Positions 1 to 10,740 of a stretch of 64,000 nucleotides of DNA are shown here, piece by piece. The notes under the pieces were generated by a model. The model was not told the DNA's origin. It saw only the letters and a list, made by a program, of their open reading frames with translations, and searched no databases. Position numbers and translations under genes: made by a program. Source of the DNA: Thermothielavioides terrestris NRRL 8126 (lineage: Eukaryota > Ascomycota > Sordariomycetes > Sordariales > Chaetomiaceae); NCBI RefSeq assembly GCF_000226115.1, contig NC_016458.1:1-64000 (forward strand), given 5' to 3'. Every line of letters starts with the position of its first letter. Positions within the stretch are counted from its first letter, which is position 1.

Positions 1-159
1 CTAACCCTAACCCTAACCCTAACCCTAACCCTAACCCTAACCCTAACCCTAACCCTAACCCTAACCCTAACCCTAACCCTAACCCTAACCCTAACCCTAA
101 CCCTAACCCTAACCCTAACCCTAACCCTAACCCTAACCCTAACCCTAACCCTAACCCTA
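1..159. repeat. Telomere repeat tract (CCCTAA)n
   Basis: About 26 perfect CCCTAA units run from the first base to about 159 with no variant unit. CCCTAA at the left end of the + strand is the C-rich strand of the TTAGGG telomere, so base 1 lies at or near the chromosome tip. The tract ends in CCCTAGGGG and passes directly into AT-rich sequence, without a gene or a GC-rich telomere-associated segment in between. Confidence 0.98.
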
Positions 160-1218
160 GGGGTCGTTAGTGTAAAAACCTACAAATAGGCGGGAGAAAC
201 CTATAAAGCCACTATAAATTTAGGAAGTCGGTTATATATAGCGTCTCGCTTAGCTCCTTTGAGAGTAGGCTAATTACTAAGATCTTACTACGAATGCTAT
301 TAGCCTAGAGAAGGCGGCTATCTTTCTAACGTTTCTCTATAAAGTCGGTAATAGGGAATGAACTAGTTAAAAAGTTCTAAAACTCCTAGATAGTCCTATT
401 AGTCCCTATAGGTATAGAGTAAATAGCAATTATCGACTTATTATAGGAAAGATATACTAAATACTTCTTAATATAAATAGTAAAGTGCTTATAGGCTACT
501 ATAACGGCTATAAGATTATAGAGGCTAAGATACTTAAGGATAAACTTCTCTAGTTCTTTGACTCTTAGAAGCTTAACTAGTATATTATTAACGTTTACTA
601 AGCTCGTATCTTAGGCAAATCCTCTATACTTAAACGCTTAGGAGATTTATATATTAGTGAATAGCTAGAAGATGTCAAGTTATTATAGAGGCAAATTTAC
701 AATAAGGAGTAGCCTAGATAAGATAGGCTCGTTCTACTTCGAAACCCTAATCTAATATAGCTTTTATATATTCTTAGCCTAGTAAATGCGCTAAGCCTAT
801 TCTAGCTGCTTAGAAGTTGAGTTGGGAAAGATCTAAGGGAGGCGTACTTAGCTGCCTCTAGCTAGTACCTTCTTAATCTCCTTCTTCGTATCTTTGTCTT
901 TAAACAAGCGCCAATTACTACGTTTATAATCGAAGTTCAGTACATTGATATACAGTTTAGGCTTAGTAGGAGGTTAGTATTAGGTTATATAGTAGGAGCG
1001 ATATATACCTAATCTATTGGAAACAAGCTAGGTAGGCTACTATTATATACAAATTCTAGGTCGATCTCCTAGGGTTTCGTAGACATAGGCCTAGTGACTA
1101 ATAACTAAGAAGGAGATATAAGCTTTTATTCTTAATAAGGTAACGTAATACTCTAAGGAAAAGTGTACCTTAGTCGATTCCTTAGCCTAGCTCTTCATTG
1201 TTGTAGTTCGTTGTATAC

Positions 1219-1223
<5 letters not shown>

Positions 1224-1249
<26 letters not shown>
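1224..1249. repeat. Uninterrupted 26-base poly(T) tract
   Basis: A run of 26 T sits in RIP-mutated DNA. It could be the poly(A) tail of a non-LTR retroelement inserted on the minus strand, whose body would then extend rightwards from 1,250, or a simple microsatellite. I see no reverse transcriptase signature next to it, so the first idea is only a possibility. Confidence 0.5.
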
Positions 1250-1722
1250 ATATCGACTATTTAGCTCTTTTTTCGTTTCTACGATAAAGGTGTATCAGGT
1301 TGGGAAGGGCGATTATAGAGGATTAAGTTCCCTACCTAGAATATATTTAGGTTTAAGCTAGGAGACCAGTTCCAGTTGAATAAGGAAAAACATTGGCCTT
1401 AAATCGCAAAGTTATAGGAAAGTGGTCTAAGCAACAATCGGCTCTAGGCAACAATTGGTTGAGCTAAAGTAAGTTGGGGTTAAGGACTTAGATAGCAGTT
1501 GCCTACTAAGTATAGTATAGTCTATAGTTAATATCGAGATCTACACTAACTTCCTACTCTTTTTACCTATCTATAATTCTAAGTAATAGAGCTATAACCT
1601 ATCTAGTGAGACTAGAGTTCTTAATCTATAATACCTATTAAACCTACTATAGCAGTAGGCTATGTAAATAGAGTTGGAGAACTGCTATAATGGTGGTTAT
1701 AGTAAGGTGGTTACCCTAAGCC

Positions 1723-1835
1723 ACCTACCCTGCACCTCCGGCGCAGTGGTAGTTGTCTCCCAAGGGACCTACCCTGCACTGTCTCCCAACCGACCTACCC
1801 TGCACCTCTCCCACGCGACCTACCCTGCACCTCCT
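1723..1835 (+). repeat. Short tandem repeat, four ACCTACCCTGCAC motifs
   Basis: The 13-base motif ACCTACCCTGCAC occurs at 1,723, 1,767, 1,793 and 1,818, separated by short variable spacers that include CTCC and CTCTCCC. It keeps several C and G bases (TGCAC) that the surrounding RIP-mutated DNA has lost, which suggests it is younger or escaped mutation. Confidence 0.7.
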
Positions 1836-1955
1836 ACTTACCTTGTACCCACTATATTTGAATAGCTGCATCTAAACCAAACCTTTACTAAAATGAGACT
1901 GGCTTATATATATCGATAGCTTAGTCAAAGGACTATATATCTATATATATACCAT

Positions 1956-1969
1956 TTAGGGTTAGGGTT
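1956..1969 (+). repeat. Interstitial telomere tract, two TTAGGG units
   Basis: TTAGGGTTAGGGTT lies about 1.8 kb inside the chromosome end, in the opposite orientation to the terminal tract. It marks the left edge of a segment that is less RIP-mutated than its surroundings. Confidence 0.75.
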
Positions 1970-2260
1970 GGTAAGGCCTTTAAATTCGGGGTTGAAGTAG
2001 GTGGGGCTACAGAGGCAGTGGGCCTAGTGATTGGTTGGAGCTAGTTCGCGAGCTCGCGAGCCGATTTTTAGGAAAACCTAGCCAAATGAGTTTTGTAGGT
2101 GTAGGAAATCCGCCCTATAGCCCGCTAGCTCGTATAGAACACTGCACCTAGGCCGGTAGGTATATAAGCGGGAGAGGAGATGCCTGCTCAGTAGTAGAAT
2201 ACAAAGCTGTTCAACGCAACGCAAGCCTATATTAGTCCTTTATCTAGCCCGTGCCGCACT
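1970..2260 (+). other. GC-richer island with TATA-like box and 14-bp palindrome
   Basis: This roughly 290-bp island stands out from the RIP-mutated flanks by its higher GC content. It holds a perfect 14-bp palindrome, TCGCGAGCTCGCGA at 2,046-2,059, and a TATA-like string GGTATATAAGCGGGAG near 2,157. A compact promoter-like unit of this size resembles a solo LTR or a transposon promoter region. I find no second copy in the window, so this remains a guess. Confidence 0.35.
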
Positions 2261-2514
2261 ACCACTACAGAAGGCTATAGGCCTTTAGGCCCTATAAGCC
2301 CTTCTAAGTTCTCTTGCCTAGTTCTAAGCTATAGTGCCGCAAAAGCTCTTAGAATAACCCAATCTCAATAATACCGCCTTACGCTATATATATTATAATA
2401 GCCTAAAATGGTTTAGGCGTTTTTAAGGGCGTGAGGGCTTTAAGGCACGAGACCTATAGGTTTCCTACTTTCAAAGGTAGATACCTTTATAATCAAAGGC
2501 TCTACTCCTATAAT

Positions 2515-2940
2515 AAATCGTTTAGTTAGGAGGTATAGCGATATTATTTCAAAGGCAGCTACCTTCAAAAGCTTCTAACCAATAAGAGAGTACTATTCGT
2601 AGTTGGTCTGCTTTAGCGTTAGACGTCTTTTGCAGAGCTTTACATTGCCCTACATTGCCTTGTACTGCCCTGCCTTAACCTATAGAAAAGAGCTCCTCAC
2701 GTACTAAGCACCTCCTACATTTGTACCTATAACTCTAGGTAGACAGTAAATCGCTTAATCGGGAGGTCTAGCGGTAGTGTTTCGAAGGTAGCTGCCTTTG
2801 AAACTTTCTAACCAACAAGAGAGTATTGCTTATAGTTAGTCTACCTTAGCGTTAGACGTCTTCTATAGAGCTTTACGTTGCCCTACATTGCTTTGCACTG
2901 CCCTACCTTAACCTAAGGAAAAGAGCTCAGTAGTTCTCTA
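2515..2940 (+). repeat. Subtelomeric ~230-bp repeat family, cluster 1 (2 copies)
   Basis: Two tandem copies of a unit of about 235 bp start near 2,517 and 2,753. Each carries a palindromic core (GAAGGTAGCTACCTTC in least-mutated form), then a block containing AACCAATAAGAGAGTA, GTTGGTC and GCGTTAGACGTC, then several ACATTGCCCT motifs. Copies differ mainly by C-to-T and G-to-A changes, as RIP would produce. The same family recurs at 5,990-6,750. Each cluster is preceded or followed by a related segment containing GACCTATAGGTTTCCTACTTT (near 2,450 and 2,985). Confidence 0.8.
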
Positions 2941-3074
2941 GAAATGCCTAGGCATTTATAAGGGGGTAAGGGCTTAAAGGCATAAGACCTATAGGTTTCC
3001 TACTTTTAAAGGCAGATACCTTTATAATTAAAGGCTCTACTCCTACTAAACTAGTACTCTAATCGTTATTCTTA

Positions 3075-3640
3075 TAAATCTACGACCTACTATATTTACC
3101 TAGTATATAAGTCGCTTTCTATTTATATCGCTATTGCTACTTGAACCTAACCGACTAATGCCTACTAGTAGGTTGACTTGCTATTACACGCTAAGCGGAC
3201 TTGTTTTCCCTTGTCTATCACTATCCTCTACCTAACCTTTAGACCCTACCTTTCTAGCCTACCTAAGGTGCTCTATATCCTTAAGCTATTATATTTCCTT
3301 CAAGCCTAGTTACAACTTAGCGACTTACTATATTTATCTATCCTAGTTGCAATAAGTAAGTCGCTTTCTATCTATTTATATCCCTATTGTTCCTAGAACC
3401 TAATCTGCTATTGTACACTAAGCGGACTTGTTTTCCCTTGCCTATCACTGTCCTTTGCCTAACCTTTAGACCCTACCTTTCTAGCCTACCTAAGGTACTC
3501 TATATCCTTAAGCCATTACATTTCCTTTAAGCCTAGTTGCAACTTAGCGACTTACTACGTTTATCCGTCCTAGTTGCAATAGATAAGTCGCTTTCTATTT
3601 ATTTATATCCCTATTGCTCCTAGAACCTAACTTGCTAATA
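3075..3640 (+). repeat. Tandem duplication of a ~227-bp unit
   Basis: The string GCGGACTTGTTTTCCCTTG occurs at 3,195 and again at 3,422, 227 bases apart. It is embedded in longer matching sequence containing AACCTTTAGACCCTACC, GCCTACCTAAGG and AACTTAGCGACTTACTA. A third, more diverged partial unit follows near 3,600-3,700. Mismatches are mostly transitions. The unit is unrelated to the ~230-bp family on either side. Confidence 0.75.
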
Positions 3641-4259
3641 CCTACTAGGTTTAGCCTACCACCTATATACTATATACACTAGCTTTCCCTTGCCTATTCC
3701 TATCCAACTCGCTTGTTTACTTCGCCTTATTATCTATATTTCTCGGCCTTGCCTATAGACACCTACCTTCTTATCTATTTAAAGTGCTCTATATCTCTAA
3801 GATTGTAAGTCTCCTATAACCTATTACTACCTTAGATATAGGTATTAGTCTGCTATTTATTCTATTGTTCTTTAATATAACTTTACTAACTTTTATATTA
3901 AAGCTACATTGTATAGCTATCTATTGCTTTTCTATAAGACTATACACCGTCCTTATATAGCCTCTCTCTAACGCTCTTCGCTATACTATACTAATCTAGC
4001 TATCTCCTACTTATACTTGCTAATCAATTGACTTAGACACCCTCTACAAATATACAGCATTCTATCGTTATTGCTACTAATACTATAGCCAACGATATCA
4101 CCTAGTCTCCTAAGTATAAGGCTCTTGTCGATTAGGTATAGCAGCCTGCCTAGTATATTGATAGCTTTAGTAAAGTAGGAACTGCTAACCAATCTCTTTA
4201 GTTCAATAGTTTGTTCCTAGGTCTAGTAGAGAGTGTACCCAACTATATAAGACCGATCC

Positions 4260-5560
4260 TAGTAGACAATATTATCGACTATTGTAAACGCTATTATAAA
4301 GATCAGTTTAGTATAAGCTAAGACAAGGAAAATAATAAGGAAGACGACGAATAGAGCTTAGAGAATATAACTAGTAATATAACTTATAAGAGTAAGGAAG
4401 ACAATATATATACTAGCGAAGACAAAGATATAGAGGACGAAGATATTGAAGATAGAGATCCTTTAGAGGAGGATATTAACAACGACGATACTAAGAGCAA
4501 ATATATTAGAGACAGAGGTACTCCTATCTCCGACTTAGCTACAACTCTATATAGCGGTCGCTATAGTATAGTATCCAACGTGCCGAATACGCCTAAGGTC
4601 GCCTAGCCTTATTACACTTATTACTCCCCTAGCGCCTTAGACTCGACTAAGGCTTCTAAGTTTAACGCTAGTACCCTCCTAAAGATTTCTATTTATATCG
4701 ACGACAAGGATAATATTATAGTGCTATACTTTCGGTATATAATGTCGTCTATATATAATATACTGATCGGAAGGACGTTTATCTACTAGAAGTAGAGTAA
4801 AAAGGGACAAGAGTTCTAGCTTATATATAAAGTAGCTCTTCAGCTCTTTAAATTCTTCTTTAACAATGGTGTTAAGACAATTAGGCACTATATCAAAGCT
4901 ATAATAAGCGACTATAATACTACTAATATAGGTTAGATAGTATACTAATATACTTTCAACAAGGCAACCCCAATAATTTTAAAAGGCCTTTTCGCTAATA
5001 TTAGCATTCTACTTAATTAGGATCACTTAAGTGTATACCGATCAACTTAGTACTACTTGTCTCTTGTTAACATTATATAGGACTAGGTAGAGATCTAAAA
5101 GGCCCTAGCGAATAGAAATACCTAGTATATACGTAAGATCATCGAGTATCTTAGTATTAAAGATAAATACTTTACGACTAGAGTTAGCTATATTAGCTTA
5201 GCTAAAAAGGCTATCTACAATTCTACTAAGATAAGTAGGGATAACTTTTCTAATAAGCTCTAAGATACCTATATCCTAGCTACGTTTATCAATACTTTTA
5301 GGAAGGGTACAATCCTCTTTCTCCCTATTAGTAATAAAGGCTAGGTTAAGGGAGTATATATTAAACCTGACTAACCCTTCTTAATTCTTTCCTATACGCC
5401 TACTAACCATTTATCTTAGTAGACGAAGGTATATTCCTAGCCCTACTACTACCCAACAGTACCTAAGCATTATCAAAGAGGTAGATAGCAATAGCATCTT
5501 TACCTAGATCTTAGAAACCCTCTATTAGCAACTTATATATTTAGTCGAAAAGTGTAACAT
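4260..5560 (+). pseudogene. RIP-degraded coding relic of unknown product
   Basis: Read on the plus strand, particularly from about 4,530 to 5,560, the sequence gives long stretches with protein-like composition, for example residues reading SALDSTKASKFNAST and FKFFFNNGVKTIRHYIKAI. In-frame stops are almost all TAG or TAA, as expected when CAG, CAA or TGG codons suffer CpA-to-TpA change. RIP also removes TGA, so the absence of TGA alone proves little. I do not recognise the family. The relic lies between the two clusters of the ~230-bp repeat and may belong to the same repeated element. Confidence 0.4.
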
Positions 5561-5989
5561 TGTTACTAGCTACTATACCTTATACAACTTTAAAGGTCCT
5601 CAACAGAATTAGACTCTTATAGGTATACTAGAGGCACTTCCTCTAGCTAGTTACCGTAAGACAGACCTTAGTAGACAAGTAAGCAATATTAAAGAGATAA
5701 GCGACAAGGAGGACTCCTAACCGCTATATATTGGTAGCGATAAGGCCCTCGACAGTATAGATAAGGATTGCTCTATAGAGGATACCTAGGCTAGGAGCAG
5801 GTACAGTTATAATATTAAGGTATAGGCAAGGGACATTGTAGCTTGTTTTTTACAATAGTACTTATAACATTATATTAGGAGGGAGCTATATCTCTAAGGC
5901 ATAGAGCTAGGTTAACGCGCTAAGTTATCGTTATATATCTGTTGTATTATATTGTACTATACTTTCCAACCCTCTACTTATACCTATAA

Positions 5990-6750
5990 TACTAGATAAG
6001 CAGTGGATCGCCTAGTTAGGAGATCTAGCGATAGTGTTTTAAAAGTAGCTACCTTTGAAACCTTTTAACCAATAGGAGAGTGCTACTTGTAGTTGGTCCG
6101 CCTTAGCGTTGAACGTCCTCTATAGAGCTTTACATTGCCCTATATTGCCCTATACTACCCCGCTTTGACCTATAGAAAGAGCTCTTTGCCTATTAACTAG
6201 TCCCTATATTTATACCTATAACCCTAAATAGATAGTAAATCGCTTAATTAAGAGATCTAGCGATAGTGTTTCGAAGGTAGCTACCTTCGAAACCTCTTAA
6301 CTAATTAGTCCGCTTTAGCGTTGGACGTCCTCTATAGAGCCTTACTTTGCCCTATATTGCCCTACACTGCCCCGCCTTGACCTATAGAAAAGAGCTCTTT
6401 ACCTACTATCTAGTCCCTATATTTGTACCTATAACTCTAGAGTCTAGATAGTCAGTGAATAGTTCAGTTGGGAGGTCTAGCGATATTATTTTAAAGGTAG
6501 CTACCTTTGAAACCTCCTAACCAATAGGAGAGTACTGCTCGTAGTTGGTCCGCCTTAGCGTTGGACGTCCTTTGTAGAGCCTCACATTGCCCTACATTGC
6601 CTTGTATTGCCCTACCTTAAACTGTAGAAAAGAGCTCTTTACCTAAGTACTAAGCACCTCCTACATTTATACCTATAACTCTAGATACCTAGATAGTAAA
6701 TCGTTTAGTTGGGGGGTTTAGAGGCATTATTTCGAAGGCAGAGTTCTTAA
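5990..6750 (+). repeat. Subtelomeric ~230-bp repeat family, cluster 2 (4 copies)
   Basis: Four head-to-tail copies begin near 6,006, 6,236, 6,460 and 6,706, the last one truncated. They match the two copies at 2,515-2,940 in order and orientation: TCGCTTARTTRRGAG, the palindrome, AACCAATAGGAGAGT, GTTGGTCCGCCTTAGCG, GACGTCCTCTATAGAGC, and repeated CATTGCCCTA. The second copy contains the best-preserved palindrome at 6,268-6,293, a perfect 26-bp inverted repeat with half-site GTTTCGAAGGTAG. Confidence 0.85.
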
Positions 6751-6999
6751 GAAGGTCTTATAAAGAAAAGAAATTGTTGTATAACTAATTGCCTAAAAAG
6801 TTTGCCTATAGACAGGAACGAAAATAGAATAAAAGAAAGAATTAGGCTCTACTATCTATACCCACCTCGTTACACTAATCTAATTAGTCTATCTCAATCA
6901 CTATAGGCATTGTAAGTCCCAATATTTATATAGGTTAGAACTACTATAGCCCGATTAGCGGAGGCGAATATAGGCAACTTACCTTAGACCTAGGGTAGC

Positions 7000-9000
7000 C
7001 TAGGCTAGAATACACTTATAGGCTTAGAGGTAGCCTAGTCTAGTCGACGCTAGAGATTTATAATGCCTTTTATTCGCTAGACAACCTTTAGAGTAGACTA
7101 TAGCTTAGCGCTACTTGTAACATCGTCTTAGATAAACAAGATCTTAGCCCTTATAGAGCCCGTCTCGTCTAGGGGGAGCCGCTAAGTATAGAGACTACGC
7201 TTATAATCGCCCTTTATAGTCGATATAAACGAACTATTGGAGTCTAGGTATAGGGCCGTAGTATACTGCTTATAGAACTAGTAGTAGAGCAACGCCTCTA
7301 AGTCCTTAAATCTAAGCAAAGGGTTGGTAGACTGTAAGAGCTTTTATATAGCTATAGCAAAGAGAATATAGAAGGGCAGGTTCTTAGACAACTTATAGCT
7401 AAACGATATATCTTTGTCGGTCTAGATCCAATGGAAAAACTTATACCTATTAAGTAGTATAGACTTGTTGCCTTTAATGATGTTGATCCCTTGGCCTATA
7501 AACCAGTATATTAGGGCACTTAAGGACTAGACGGTGAATAGTAGAGTATCTTCTTCTCTGTCTACTACGACCTTCTAGCTCCTTTAGGGCTACTAAACTA
7601 GCTTAGTAATAGCTATCCACTAGTAGCAACGGAGGAGCGAGTAGACTACAACCTTGTAGAGAAGGCGGCACTAGCTGACGGTTAGGCCTAGAGTGTTATA
7701 GAGGCTAAGGACCTAGTCAAAGAATGCTTGGTCGTTATAGAATTGCTATATAGTTTAGCGGTTTTATAGCCCTTAGAGCTTAGGGATAGTATACCGCTAT
7801 ATAAAGTCTTTATATATAGTAAAAGTGTCCTAGTCTACAAGTTTAATAAGCTAAAATACAAAGCTATAGCGCTAGACTATATCCTTAAAGCCTAGGCTAA
7901 GGTACTTAGTATCGTCAATAGTGTTCTTAACTAGGTAGCGCTAGCTTAGATATATATATAAGATAAAGTGCCGAAGGGACTAGATAAATAGGTTGAACAA
8001 AGCAATACTCCCTAGCAAGACTACGCTACTAGGCTAGGCAGAGTTATAGTAGTTGCAAATAGAGTGTATAGCGAGGAGATATTTATAGAGATTGCCTTTA
8101 AGAAAGTTAACTAAGTTAGGCTAGAGTATAAAGAAAAAGGCGATAGCGTTAGCGATATCTATCTAGGTCTTAGCGACCTCGTTAAGGTTGTCAAAGTCGA
8201 AGACGTAAGCGATAAAGCGTTGCCGGAGGACCTTCTACCACTAGTTTAAAGGGCAGGGGGGCGGCTATTTAGAGGATATGCTACTATTCGCTAGTACGGC
8301 AAGGGCAGGAGTTCTATAGCTAGGGGCCTAGGACTGTGGCTAGGAGGCAGAGGGTCGCTTGTCTTAGGGGTTGGCGATAGGGGCTCGACGCTCGTTAGCC
8401 TAGAAGAGCTCTATACAGTAGTAGGCCTCGGCAACCTAGATTAGCTCTAAGAGCTAGGTACTGACCTAGAACTTAATACAATAGCTAAAGGCAAGTGCCT
8501 TCTTAATATTACTATAGACCTATATAGCACTTTGCTTAAGAGTTTAAATTACAAAGCCCCTATCAATTTAGGTGATCCTAGCCTAACCTACAACCGTCTA
8601 CTATTGCCGCTTGCTTAACGGAATACTTTATAACCTTATATAGCTAAACGGGGGAACGTCCTTAGAGCTATAAAAGAGCCTCTTCGAGATAGAGTACGAC
8701 TGGAAGTACCGGAGCCTATGCTTGTAGGTACCTCGCCCCTAGGGTCCAAAGGCGTATTAGAGCTTATAGGTAATCGAGATAGCGTTGTATAGGCTAAAGA
8801 TAGTATACTCTATAGTAGTGCCTAACCTATAGTATACCTATATACGTTTAGCCGATACTTATATGTTAGCTAAGGCTAGCGAGACAGGGCTGCTAGGCGA
8901 GTCTAGGGGGCTAGCGCTATTGCTATACTAGCTAAGTCTAAGTGTACTTGAAGGGTTATTATCAAAGAGGAAGTAGAGGGTGTTGTTCTAGCAATAGTGG
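7000..9000 (-). pseudogene. RIP-degraded long coding relic, minus strand, family not recognised
   Basis: On the minus strand from about 9,000 down to 7,780, one frame reads through roughly 400 codons with protein-like composition. In-frame stops are essentially all TAG or TAA at sites that could derive from CAG, CAA or TGG. Recognisable stretches read FIAYVFDFDNLNEVAKT near 8,230 and SSVVLLGSIALFNLF near 8,000. A second frame continues the coding look from about 7,640 to 7,000 (NPLLRFKDLEALLYY). A large protein encoded near the chromosome end recalls telomere-linked genes such as the RecQ-type helicases of other fungi, but I see no helicase motif and do not assign it. Confidence 0.4.
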
Positions 9001-10373
9001 TATAGAAATAGAGTTGTAGCAACGCTATTGTTAAAGTGCTCTACTATAAACTTGGCTATAATATCGAGATACTGCTGTAGAAGCTTGCCGCCTTCGGCAT
9101 CCTAAGAAACCACTAGGTTGATAAGCTCTATATACGACTTCTAGAATTCCTATAGTATACTGTTGATTAAAGAAGCGTTATAGAACTCAAGCTTTGTCCT
9201 AGCGGAGTCAAGGAGAAAGATAGGCTCGTAAAACTGCTTAAGAGTCTCTTTAAATAGGTTATAAAGAGTATAACGTATTTTACTCTAAAATATCTAGATA
9301 AGCGATTTGCTAAGAGGGAATAGGATAGGATATATATAAGCGAATATATTCCTAGTTACCTCGACACTCTTTGCTACAGAGTTCGCTATAATACTCTCCT
9401 AGGACTAGAGGGTATATTAGTCGATGTCGTTGCCTAGGTTAGATAGAGCGGGTTTTACAATAGACTAGTAGAGCGTCCTATACTGTTCGTTAGTAAGGTA
9501 GATTAAGCGGGGCCCATTGCCTTGCTAGTATATCTATAGGAAGAGGATATACAGTGGTATATCTCGCACTTTGCTAAACAAAATGTATAGGATCTCGTAG
9601 AGCTAGACGACTAGCTCCTAGAGTACGTTGGCGCCCTTAGACAGATTAGGTACGCTGATATATACCCTAAGATATATGCTTTTCTCAAAGTATCGTATAC
9701 ATTAGGGGCTAGGGACTAGGACAATCGTATCCTTTATATCCATTAATTTAGAGAATATAGTTAGGAAGCTATCAATATTATACTTTGTTATAGCGACCTA
9801 GCGCTACTACGGCTTATAATTATATAAACAGATCTAGTCAGTGTTAGTATATTTCGATGTAACGTTAGTTAATATAGCCTAGAGCTAGGCCCCGCTTAGG
9901 AAGCATCTATATATTACGCCCTCTAGTTGGCTATTAGAGCGGGAGTCGTTGTTAAGAGGGTTAAGTCGGCCCTTGATACTAGACCGCTTAATTAGGGATA
10001 GCGACCCTAGGTCTTTTAAGCCCCTAGGCTTAAATGACTCTTTAAGCTTATAATGCCTACTATATACAATCTTATATTAGTTATAATCGTCTTTGTGCCT
10101 AGCTACTAGGTATACGACAATGCTATAACGTAGTATATAAATAATCTAATGTATAAACTGCTCTTAGAGCGTAGTACTATAGCGAATCTAATTATAGACC
10201 TGCTATAGCGATAGAGGGGCTAGGTATATATCGTCGTTGGACTATACCGAGTCGTTAGGCTTAGACGAGGTATATAGGAGTAGGGTAAAACTGTTAGGAG
10301 GAGTATCGATCTAGGTTGCCTCGCTTAGGGCAATAGAGACGCTATCCTAGGAAGTGCCGTCTATATTGTATAG

Positions 10374-10740
10374 AAGCTCAATATTATCTTTGTCATTAGG
10401 CTCTAGGAGATCGTTAGCCCCCTAAGACCTATATTAGCTATTGTGCTTATATTGACGAGGGGGGTAGGTCTTATAGTCGGAGTCTATCTTAATAAGCTCG
10501 ATGTCATCCTTATTATTAGGCTCTAGGAGATCGTTGGCCCTCTAAGACCTATATTAGCTATTGTACTTACGTCGACGAAGGGGGTAGGTCTTATAGTCGG
10601 AGTCTGTCTTAATAAGCTCAATATTATCCTTGTTATTAGGCTCTAGAAGATCGTTGGCCCCCTAAGACCTATATTAGCTATTATACTTATACTAACGAGG
10701 GAGGTAGGTCTTATAGTCGAAGTCCATTTTAGTAGTGTTG
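10374..10740. repeat. Three tandem copies of a 120-bp unit
   Basis: The unit beginning AAGCTCRAT is repeated at exactly 120-base spacing (10,374, 10,494, 10,614). Each copy contains GGCTCTAGGAGATCGTT, AGACCTATATTAGCTATT and GGTAGGTCTTATAGTCGGA. A period of 120 is 40 codons, and the array lies upstream, in the minus-strand sense, of the coding relic at 7,000-9,000, so it may once have encoded an internal 40-residue protein repeat. Differences between copies are nearly all transitions. Confidence 0.85.

Noticed and set aside
1674..1865. 63-codon frame in the subtelomere
   Set aside because: It merely reads through the ACCTACCCTGCAC tandem repeats in RIP-mutated DNA.
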